Shown here one piece after another: positions 1 through 4,837 of a stretch of DNA of 6,159 nucleotides. How positions within the stretch are numbered: position 1 is the stretch's first letter; each line of letters begins with the position of its first letter. The DNA is from Actinomycetota bacterium (GTDB taxonomy: Bacteria > Actinomycetota > Rubrobacteria > Rubrobacterales > Rubrobacteraceae), in assembly GCA_020200675.1 (NCBI GenBank), contig JAIVIG010000118.1, positions 1-6,159 on the forward strand, in the 5' to 3' direction. The notes beneath the pieces are model-generated. The model saw only the letters and a program-made list of their open reading frames with translations, ran no database searches and had not been told where the DNA came from. The position numbers were made by a program, and so were the translations under genes.

Positions 1-1
1 T

Positions 2-169
2 GTGGAGGCCATGAAGGGATGGCGTAAGGCCGATTTTGTTGGCCGGCGGCAGAGGAGGGAGCTAATCGAGGGTAAGACCTCCAGAAAGACTATAGCTACC
101 CGTTTAGCTTCCGGAATCTCCGTTAGCGGGATCTCACCTAAGTACGCCTGCACACAGTGTATCGCTTAG
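2..169 (+). other. Possible 3' end of an unidentified reading frame
   Basis: One frame is open from the window edge to a TAG at 167-169, giving about 55 codons. The first half is basic (W-R-K, R-R-Q-R-R-E) and has G/C-ending codons as in real genes; the second half looks less like protein. I recognise no family, and it could be chance. The rest of 1-208 shows no clear promoter for the next gene. Confidence 0.18.
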
Positions 170-208
170 ACTACTCGCGGCAGCTGTAGCCAGATGTAAG
201 GGGGAAAC

Positions 209-541
209 GTGGATAGGCTGTTAATTATCGGCGCTTTATTCGTGCTCGCTGGGTTGTGCGAGATCGGTGGCGGCTATCTGGTGTGGGGCTGGATGCGCGA
301 GAGCAAGCCGTTGTTCTGGGCAATTACAGGAGGCTTGATCCTCGCCGCTTACGGAGTGGTAGCCGCCCTTCAGCCTATCACGGAGTTCGGAAGAACCTAT
401 GCCGCGTACGGCGGCATCTTCATCGCACTGGCGCTAGTCTGGGGGATAATCATAGATGGTTTCCGTCCCGACAGGTGGGACATTCTGGGAGCCCTCATCG
501 CCGTCATCGGTGTTGTGGTAATGGTGGCCCCGTCCCGGTAG
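209..541 (+). CDS. YnfA family (UPF0060) small membrane protein
   Basis: This 110-residue protein matches the YnfA family in length and pattern. YnfA proteins are four-helix inner-membrane proteins related to small multidrug resistance (SMR) transporters, and some members export cationic compounds. Four hydrophobic segments are visible at about residues 4-25, 34-54, 63-82 and 91-108. Family marks include the membrane-embedded Glu of C17-E18-I19, the R-x-Y-A-A-Y-G-G block at 62-69, W78, D83-G84 and D91 with G94-A95. The start is GTG at 209, preceded by a purine-rich AAGGGGG at about 198-204. The ester-cyclase-like gene begins 24 nt after the stop, so the two may be cotranscribed. The fold assignment is firm. 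The exported substrate cannot be told from sequence. Confidence 0.93.
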   Translation: MDRLLIIGALFVLAGLCEIGGGYLVWGWMRESKPLFWAITGGLILAAYGVVAALQPITEFGRTYAAYGGIFIALALVWGIIIDGFRPDRWDILGALIAVIGVVVMVAPSR

Positions 542-565
542 TCGGTAGGCAACGGAAGGAGAATC

Positions 566-970
566 ATGTCGGAAGATAACAAGGCGATGGTGCATCGCAT
601 GGTGAAAGCCATCAACGCGGACGACATGGACGTCATGGACGAGCTTTTCGTCCCGAAGTTGGCGAGGCCCACGAAACGGTCCTTCACGGCGTTCCGGGCC
701 GCCTTTCCCGACTGGCGTATGGAGATCGCAGAACTGGTGGCCGAGGGGACTACGGTGGTGGGACGCTTTCGATGCTCGGGCACGAACCGGGGTGAGTTCA
801 AGGGTGTGCCTCCCACGGGAAAACGTATGGAAGTAGACGAGGTCTATTTCCTGCGGGTCGAGGACGGGAAGTTCGTGGACTTTTGGGCGCTAGAGGACGA
901 CCTGGCAAGGATGCGTCAGTTGGGACTCATACCCTCGCCGGAGCAGCCGGAGAAAGCCTGCTCCACCTAA
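566..970 (+). CDS. SnoaL-like / ester cyclase family protein
   Basis: This is a 134-residue protein of the SnoaL-like (NTF2 fold) ester cyclase group, small cone-shaped alpha+beta proteins, many of unknown substrate. Visible family features are an N-terminal helix with N5-K6 and N17-x-x-D20, the A-F-P-D-W stretch at residues 46-50, the G-x-F-x-G-V-P-P-T-G-K run at about 76-86, D91-E92, and the closing helix with D111-D112 and M116-x-Q-L-G-L at 116-121. The usual D-H-x-P segment between the first helices appears shortened, so a classical aldol-cyclase active site is doubtful. The ATG at 566 has a strong GGAAGGAGA ribosome binding site at 554-562. It follows the YnfA gene closely. The fold is well supported; the reaction is not. 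Confidence 0.85.
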   Translation: MSEDNKAMVHRMVKAINADDMDVMDELFVPKLARPTKRSFTAFRAAFPDWRMEIAELVAEGTTVVGRFRCSGTNRGEFKGVPPTGKRMEVDEVYFLRVEDGKFVDFWALEDDLARMRQLGLIPSPEQPEKACST

Positions 971-1298
971 CGGTCCTGCGAGTTTCTGAGAATGCTGGAG
1001 CCGAAAATTAGGCTCGTTGCCGCTCCGGGACCCAACCCTTCTACTCGAAGTTTTCTTTACGCTTCACGCGTTTGTAGCCGCTCTGTAACCTTGGTTTCCT
1101 ATGATAGGGGTAGCGGTCCCCGTGTCCTCTCTCATAATTAGGACAAGCGGACCGCTTTATAACGAGCGCATGATGCGTGGGCTCGGTTTCCAAAAAGGCT
1201 GGTCTGCTCGGCAGTTGGGTGCACAAGAGCTTACCCCTGCTTTAGGTATGAAAACACCTCTTTACCGGGTGGTGTAATGAGACTATCATGGAAGCACT
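971..1298. other. Gene-free stretch with hairpins
   Basis: I find no convincing gene in these 328 bases. GC is low here (about 48% in one counted line). A weak 5-bp stem (GAGCC 998-1002 / GGCTC 1011-1015) follows the ester-cyclase gene without a T-run. A compound hairpin lies at 1112-1156. A short stem (ACACC 1254-1258 / GGTGT 1271-1275) sits about 24 nt ahead of the next start codon. A - strand frame of 61 codons (1041-1226) has no ribosome binding site and an atypical composition. Confidence 0.6.
1112..1156. repeat. Compound inverted repeat / hairpin
   Basis: AGCGGTCC at 1112-1119 is perfectly complementary to GGACCGCT at 1149-1156. Inside, TGTCC (1123-1127) pairs with GGACA (1141-1145) across a 3x3 internal loop. 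The apical loop is 13 nt and AT-rich. On the + strand the stem is followed by TTTAT, so it may act as a weak terminator for the ynfA-like/ester cyclase pair, though it lies 142 nt past the stop. It could equally be a structured RNA or a protein-binding palindrome. Confidence 0.6.
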
Positions 1299-1580
1299 AT
1301 GATTGAGGCAGACCTCAACCAACAACTGCAAGAGCTTTTTCGTGAGGTAGGTGAGGCGCACCACCAGGCGTATATCGAAACCGATGGCGCGGACCCCGAA
1401 TGGCCGCTCTGGTACGCCAACTTTCTGCAAGGGAGGTTGAACCCTCTCCTCCACGCTTCTTTCACCCAAAGCGAACTCGTTTATCTACTGATCCTAGTGG
1501 CGAACGAACAACCCCTCAGGGCACCGGGCGCCGACTGGCCCAACTACTATGCCAAGTTTTTCATCGAGCGCTACAGGTAG
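1299..1580 (+). CDS. Small conserved-looking protein with two W-P-x-[WY]-Y-A motifs
   Basis: I cannot give a function to this 93-residue acidic, aromatic-rich protein. It has no signal peptide or membrane helix, so it is probably cytosolic. Two matching blocks stand out: W35-P-L-W-Y-A-N-F-L-Q-G-R46 and W80-P-N-Y-Y-A-K-F-F-I-E-R91. They are exactly 45 residues apart and each follows a G-A-D sequence. Each block is preceded by a leucine-rich helix-like stretch (about 6-20 and 58-70), as if the protein were an internal duplication. The N-terminal H21-H22-Q with E27 could bind metal, but this is a guess. The start ATG at 1299 has only a weak, close GGAAG (1290-1294). No operon partner is visible: both flanks are gene-poor. 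I believe similar short proteins occur annotated as hypothetical, but could not check. Confidence 0.75.
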   Translation: MIEADLNQQLQELFREVGEAHHQAYIETDGADPEWPLWYANFLQGRLNPLLHASFTQSELVYLLILVANEQPLRAPGADWPNYYAKFFIERYR

Positions 1581-1625
1581 ATTCCTAGCAACCCCTAACT
1601 AACAGGACTTACGCGGTGGGATGAT

Positions 1626-1698
1626 CCACCGGTTCGAGAATCAAGAGACGGCACAACCAGGTACGACGAGGTTTGCCCGAACCACTCGTAACCGGTGG
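1626..1698 (+). promoter_or_regulatory. Long imperfect hairpin ahead of a small ORF
   Basis: CCACCGGTT at 1626-1634 is a perfect inverted match to AACCGGTGG at 1690-1698. With one bulged base the stem extends through CGAG (1635-1638) and CTCG (1685-1688), giving about 13 pairs. The right arm ends in the GG that begins the GGAGG ribosome binding site at 1697-1701. GGAGG itself can pair with CCTCC at 1704-1708. The layout fits a structured 5' leader that could hide the ribosome binding site. The regulatory role is inferred. Confidence 0.4.
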
Positions 1699-1708
1699 AG
1701 GTTCCTCC

Positions 1709-1831
1709 ATGATGTCCCGACTGTACCGTACCATCCGTCCCCTCGTCGCCCAGTTTACCCTCGTGCTGCACCGCCTCGGCATCGGCGAAGTGGTGGGCAC
1801 CCCGACCACAGCTGCGCTGATCGCGCTGTAA
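1709..1831 (+). CDS. Possible 40-residue small protein
   Basis: An ATG at 1709 (a second ATG follows at once) opens a 40-codon frame ending in TAA at 1829-1831. It is preceded by GGAGG at 1697-1701, 7 nt from the start, which is a strong ribosome binding site. The peptide starts with a basic segment (S-R-L-Y-R-T-I-R-P) and continues with hydrophobic stretches (L-V-A-Q-F-T-L-V-L, then L-G-I-G-E-V-V-G and A-A-L-I-A-L). It is too broken by charged residues to be a sure membrane helix. Codons end mostly in G or C. I recognise no family. The structured leader and small hydrophobic product resemble the layout of type I toxin or leader-peptide genes, but nothing else supports that. A weak GCCC/GGGC stem at 1833-1849 follows the stop. 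Confidence 0.35.
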   Translation: MMSRLYRTIRPLVAQFTLVLHRLGIGEVVGTPTTAALIAL

Positions 1832-2130
1832 AGCCCACTCTCTTCGGGCAAGCCTCTTTAATTGTTGGCCAATTTAGCCTGCTAATCGCCAGAATCTATC
1901 CTAAATTCATCGCCGACTCATACGAGATTCATTGCCGATTCATTGCCGTGTGCTTTCATTCCCCGAGCAGGGAGCGAGGGAAGGAGGAGCGCGGATATCT
2001 GGTGTAGTAGCCACACCCCAAAGGAACCTGTTTGTCCGGCTAGTATCACTCACGATCTACTCGTGGCTTCTGAGGCCAGAATGCAGTGCCTGTCAAAGGG
2101 TTGCCAGCACACCAATAGGGAGTAGGTGTA
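1832..2130. other. Gene-free leader region of the amine-oxidase-like gene
   Basis: I see no gene here. Apart from the 11-bp repeats at 1904-1947, it holds short stems: GGTGT 2001-2005 with ACACC 2013-2017, CACGA 2051-2055 with TCGTG 2061-2065, and TGGC 2064-2067 with GCCA 2075-2078. No convincing -35/-10 pair was found. The purine-rich AGGGAG at 2117-2122 serves the gene starting at 2131. Confidence 0.5.
1904..1947. repeat. Four phased 11-bp tandem repeats
   Basis: Units begin at 1904, 1915, 1926 and 1937, each exactly 11 bp. The last two are identical (GATTCATTGCC). The first is AATTCATCGCC with two changes, and the second (GACTCATACGA) is degenerate. An 11-bp period is close to one helical turn, so such an array could carry a DNA-binding protein on one face, or could be a decayed microsatellite. 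It lies about 185-225 bp ahead of the amine-oxidase-like gene. Confidence 0.7.
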
Positions 2131-3729
2131 ATGACCGAGCATAGCGACATGCAGATAAATATCGAACCGGTTGGCCCTGGGCCCGAGGTTATCGACGAAG
2201 TATCGCAAGCCTTATCCGAACATCCTTCGGTCCAAGCGCAGCTGAGCGAAACAAGGCAGCGGCTGCTCTCGATCGAACTCCTAAACCCTGTGGACGCGGG
2301 CAGAGCCGATGGTATGGAGCCGGATCGCTACCGCACCACGACTTATGACTACACAAACAACCGGGTAATCCTGACCACTGGATCTCTCGATGATGTCCAA
2401 GGATCAATGGAAGTTTCGGAGTCAGGCCACCAGCCACTTCCAACCAGAGAAGAGTTCGAAGAAGCCGTCGAGGTCTTGTACGAGGATCCCGATCTCGGGC
2501 CCGCGCTCAGTGAGCAAATGATGGAAGCTCGACCCGCTATGCCGCCCTTGATCACCGAGCCGACGCGCCCGGACGGTCGCATAGAGCGAACCCTCGCGGT
2601 CTTGCTCGTCTCCCGAAGTAATGAAGTCCCCAACGAGATCGTCGGCGTGAACATGATCGGCCGAACGGTGTCACGATTCCCCGAGAGGGCTCCCTCGAGA
2701 GCCCTGGCAGCCGCGGCCACCTGTGGCTTACCCAACGCGAACCAAACCCCCACTCCTAGGGGTTTGGCAGGCCAGTACAGGGTCACTATTACTCAAGGTG
2801 GTACCACGCTCTGGAGTTTCCTCGTGTTCAGGCCGTCATATTCCTTGGGAACAAACGGATCCGGCGTTACGCTGCGAGAAGTGGACTACCGTGGCAAGCG
2901 CGTGCTCTACCGAGCCCACGTCCCGATCCTCAACGTGCAGTACGACGGCAATGCCTGCGGTCCTTTCCGCGACTGGCTGTACGCGGAAAGCTACATCCAG
3001 GCTACCGGGACGGACGTCGCTCCAGGAATTCGTTGGTGCCCTACACCAGCGCAGACGATCCTTGACTCTGGGACGGATTCGGGAAACTTCCGGGGCGTTG
3101 CGATATACATCCAGGGACAGGAGGTTGTTGTAGTTAGCGAGCTGCAGGCAGGCTGGTATCGGTATATCAGCGAGTGGCGTCTCCATGCCGATGGGACTAT
3201 CCGCCCGCGCTTTGGATTCTCGGCCGTAGAGAACTCGTGCGTTTGCAACATCCACCACCACCACGTCTACTGGAGGTTCGACTTCGACATTCTTTCCGAA
3301 GGAAACAACGTGGTGTGGGAGTACAACTCTCCACCCATTACCTCATCGAACTGGCACATTAACTACTGGGAGGTCATGCGCTACCGAAATTCCTCACGCA
3401 GTCGAAGGTGGTGGATCGAGAACTCCACGACTGGTGATGCTTACATGTTGATCCCGGGCCCAGACGACGGTGTCGCAGACGCCTTCGGACGCGGTGACGT
3501 GTGGATCCTGCGGCATCACGATTCGGAGATAGACGACGGAATATCTGCTGCCCCAAGTGAAGCAGGACTATCGCAGCCGAATGCCCCGGCTGATATCGGC
3601 CGCTTCGTCAATGGAGAGAGCACCTACAACCAGGACATAGCGATCTGGTACGCGGCACACTTCACTCATGACGTTAACGCGGAGATCGGCCATATCGTGG
3701 GTCCTACTCTTCAAGCGGTCCAGTGGTAA
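2131..3729 (+). CDS. Divergent copper amine oxidase-like protein
   Basis: This 532-residue protein is related to copper amine oxidases, which oxidise primary amines with copper and a tyrosine-derived topaquinone (TPQ). An N-terminal small domain (about 65-145) has the D-Y-T-N-N-R-V strand and E-E-F-E-E-A-V helix seen in the family. The catalytic-like beta domain spans about 205-532, with the L-R-E-V-D-Y-R-x-x-x-V-L-Y-R-A strands at 248-262. Aligned from memory to the Arthrobacter enzyme without gaps, H375, H377 and H513 match the copper ligands and Y343 the TPQ tyrosine. However, the N-Y-D/E motif is W342-Y343-R344. The Y-x-D-x-G catalytic base region is replaced by W282-L-Y-A-E286-S. The C-terminal tail is missing about 30-50 residues. 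C370-x-C372 precedes four histidines (375-378). There is no signal peptide. The ATG has AGGGAG at 2117-2122. Homology is firm; amine oxidase activity is doubtful. Confidence 0.85.
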   Translation: MTEHSDMQINIEPVGPGPEVIDEVSQALSEHPSVQAQLSETRQRLLSIELLNPVDAGRADGMEPDRYRTTTYDYTNNRVILTTGSLDDVQGSMEVSESGHQPLPTREEFEEAVEVLYEDPDLGPALSEQMMEARPAMPPLITEPTRPDGRIERTLAVLLVSRSNEVPNEIVGVNMIGRTVSRFPERAPSRALAAAATCGLPNANQTPTPRGLAGQYRVTITQGGTTLWSFLVFRPSYSLGTNGSGVTLREVDYRGKRVLYRAHVPILNVQYDGNACGPFRDWLYAESYIQATGTDVAPGIRWCPTPAQTILDSGTDSGNFRGVAIYIQGQEVVVVSELQAGWYRYISEWRLHADGTIRPRFGFSAVENSCVCNIHHHHVYWRFDFDILSEGNNVVWEYNSPPITSSNWHINYWEVMRYRNSSRSRRWWIENSTTGDAYMLIPGPDDGVADAFGRGDVWILRHHDSEIDDGISAAPSEAGLSQPNAPADIGRFVNGESTYNQDIAIWYAAHFTHDVNAEIGHIVGPTLQAVQW

Positions 3730-3964
3730 TGAAGTATTAGCAAGAGAAGCAGGAGTTTGGAGGTTCTTGAGAATTTCCGCTCTCGGTTCGGTGAATAGAA
3801 GCAACCGGCTCCCTGGCTCCAGGTGCCAGGGGATGCGATAGATGAAGTCCTGGGCTAGCAGCCGTAGCGCGTTGGTGTAGTAATTGGTGTAGAAGGGGCC
3901 GGGAGTTAGTTCTGGCCCCTCTTCGTTTTCCGGCTTTTTGCGATATATAAGCCAGAGTGAGAAG
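3730..3964 (-). other. Open, protein-like frame between tRNA-Phe and the oxidase-like gene
   Basis: Reading the - strand from just past the tRNA 3' end, one frame stays open for the whole interval and on into antisense of the upstream gene (stop near 3568). Its translation looks protein-like (for example R-L-L-A-Q-D-F-I-Y-R-I-P-W-H-L-E-P-G at about 3815-3870). It has no ATG or GTG start and no ribosome binding site; the only start-like codon is a TTG at 3802-3804. It may be a remnant of a gene cut at the tRNA junction, or chance. I recognise no family. Confidence 0.2.
3894..3920 (+). terminator. Likely rho-independent terminator of the oxidase-like gene
   Basis: AGGGGCC (3894-3900) pairs with GGCCCCT (3914-3920). 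The stem can be extended by G-T, G-C, G-T and A-T pairs to a 5-nt loop. It is followed by CTTCGTTTTC and then a TTTTT at 3935-3939. An alternative stem, GCCGG (3898-3902) with CCGGC (3930-3934), ends directly at that T5. It lies 165 nt after the stop of the oxidase-like gene. On the - strand the same stem could help end the tRNA transcript, but the following bases are less T-rich. Confidence 0.6.
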
Positions 3965-4037
3965 TGGCGAGACCCGGATTCGAACCGGGGACACCATGAT
4001 TTTCAGTCATGTGCTCTACCAACTGAGCTATCTCGCC
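3965..4037 (-). tRNA. tRNA-Phe (anticodon GAA)
   Basis: The reverse complement folds as a complete 73-nt tRNA: acceptor GGCGAGA with TCTCGCC, D-stem GCTC/GAGC, anticodon stem CATGA/TCATG around the loop CTGAAAA (anticodon GAA), T-arm CCCGG-TTCGAAT-CCGGG, and discriminator A. The 3' CCA is not encoded; CTTC follows the discriminator base. It is read away from the thioredoxin gene, towards the left. tRNA 3' ends are common integration sites, and base composition changes near this one. Confidence 0.97.
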
Positions 4038-4048
4038 GTTTGGGCGAC

Positions 4049-4064
4049 GCGCCCGAGAGGGCGC
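4049..4064 (-). other. Hairpin in the tRNA-Phe 5' leader
   Basis: GCGCCC at 4049-4054 and GGGCGC at 4059-4064 form a perfect 6-bp stem with a 4-nt loop. It sits 12 nt upstream of the mature tRNA 5' end and downstream of the -10 box, so it should be in the precursor RNA. It may help RNase P processing or keep the leader from misfolding with the tRNA; this is an inference. Confidence 0.5.
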
Positions 4065-4074
4065 TCACGCGAAG

Positions 4075-4103
4075 ATTCTAGTTTACGAGGCGCTACCTAT
4101 CAA
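4075..4103 (-). promoter_or_regulatory. Sigma-70 type promoter of tRNA-Phe
   Basis: On the - strand, TTGATA (4103-4098) and TAGAAT (4080-4075) each match the consensus at five of six bases and are separated by exactly 17 nt. Transcription should start near 4068, about 30 nt ahead of the mature tRNA. It lies between the thioredoxin stop and the tRNA, so the tRNA need not depend on read-through from trxA. Confidence 0.75.
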
Positions 4104-4128
4104 GGGACGAGACGCCCGGGTCCTCGGG

Positions 4129-4464
4129 TTACTTCTTCGCGAAGCGCTCCAGTTCGAAGGCGGACTCGAGCATCTCCTTGGGGAGGGCGCCGACGACAGC
4201 CTTGGGCTGCTCGCCGGGCTCGAAGAGGGCGATGGTCGGGATGCTGGAGATACCGAAGCTACCGGCGAGCTCGGACTCGGCGTCGACGTCGACCTTGGCC
4301 ACCTTTACGGAGCCCTCGTACTCGGTGGCGATCTCGTCCATCACCGGGGCCACCTGGCGGCATGGGGCGCACCAGGAAGCCCAGAAATCGACGAGCACCG
4401 GTACTTCGGAGTTGAGGACTTCTTCTTCGAACGTGCTCGCCGTTATTGCTACGGGTTGCGCCAT
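4129..4464 (-). CDS. trxA: Thioredoxin
   Basis: This 111-residue protein is a full-length thioredoxin, the cytosolic disulfide reductant recycled by thioredoxin reductase. Visible marks are the buried D26, the active site W31-C32-A33-P34-C35, the K57-V-D-x-D strand, the cis-proline in S74-I75-P76-T77, and the G92 turn before the last helix. The active site reads C-A-P-C instead of the common C-G-P-C; this variant is known in thioredoxins and should slightly shift the redox potential. The ATG at 4464 has AGGAGA at 4478-4473, 8 nt away. The upstream small membrane protein ends 54 nt before the start, so they may share a transcript. A GC-rich CCCG/CGGG stem follows the stop, without a clear T-run. 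Confidence 0.97.
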   Translation of the reverse strand: MAQPVAITASTFEEEVLNSEVPVLVDFWASWCAPCRQVAPVMDEIATEYEGSVKVAKVDVDAESELAGSFGISSIPTIALFEPGEQPKAVVGALPKEMLESAFELERFAKK

Positions 4465-4518
4465 TTTGAGAGTCTCCTGTTCGTACTGGCTTGCATGTTG
4501 AGTATATACGCTTTCGCG

Positions 4519-4767
4519 TCAAGGTCCTCGGGACTCGAGTATGGAGGCGACGAAGCCCGTCGTCGCAGCGACCATCAATATGATCGAGGGCCCGAGGGCG
4601 TAAGGAAGATACCCGGCCAGGCTGAGGAGAGCAGAGATCAGGCACAGAAACGCCGAGATTCCGAGGAGCACGACGGCGGTCCTCTTGGCGCGCAGGGCCA
4701 TCCTCTCGCGGCCCATCTCCCCGATCACTTCCCCCGCCTTCTTGTCGCCCTCGTCATCCGACCTCAC
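4519..4767 (-). CDS. Small two-helix membrane protein
   Basis: I do not recognise a family for this 82-residue protein. The first 28 residues are charged (acidic at 4-7, basic around 19-28), followed by two hydrophobic segments at about 30-52 and 57-77 joined by a short G-Y-L-P-Y-A loop. With few charges after the second helix, both ends probably face the cytosol. The start is GTG at 4767, with a weak GGGGTGA just upstream; starts at Met18 or Met23 are possible alternatives. It is read in the same direction as trxA with a 54-nt gap, and it diverges from the SDR gene. G/C-rich codon ends support real coding. Confidence 0.65.
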   Translation of the reverse strand: MRSDDEGDKKAGEVIGEMGRERMALRAKRTAVVLLGISAFLCLISALLSLAGYLPYALGPSIILMVAATTGFVASILESRGP

Positions 4768-4837
4768 CCGTCACCCCGCTCGATGCGCTGTTCGTACCCA
4801 GGTTTCACACGGCGCCGACGAACGAGGTGTTTCACCG

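Noticed and set aside
1041..1226. A 61-codon - strand frame rich in Arg, Lys and Tyr
   Set aside because: It has no ribosome binding site, crosses the compound hairpin at 1112-1156 and matches no family I know; it is probably chance.
1629..1637. CCGGTTCGA, identical to part of the tRNA T-arm, as a possible attachment-site copy
   Set aside because: The match is only 9 bases, in the opposite orientation to the tRNA and inside another hairpin; chance is likely.
1609..2007. Overlapping long frames on both strands around the 1600-2000 block
   Set aside because: Their translations are low-complexity or Arg/Pro-rich and lack start signals. The 40-codon ORF with a good ribosome binding site is the better reading.
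4494..4522. TTGACG at 4522-4517 as a -35 box for trxA
   Set aside because: At a 17-nt spacing the -10 would be AACATG, a poor match; the better TATACT (4506-4501) is only 10 nt away. No trxA promoter is claimed.
4477..4797. CTGTTCGTAC occurs at 4477-4486 and 4788-4797, just upstream of both - strand genes
   Set aside because: A 10-bp match is expected several times by chance in 6 kb, and the positions relative to the starts differ (about 12 and 20 nt). Not counted as an operator.
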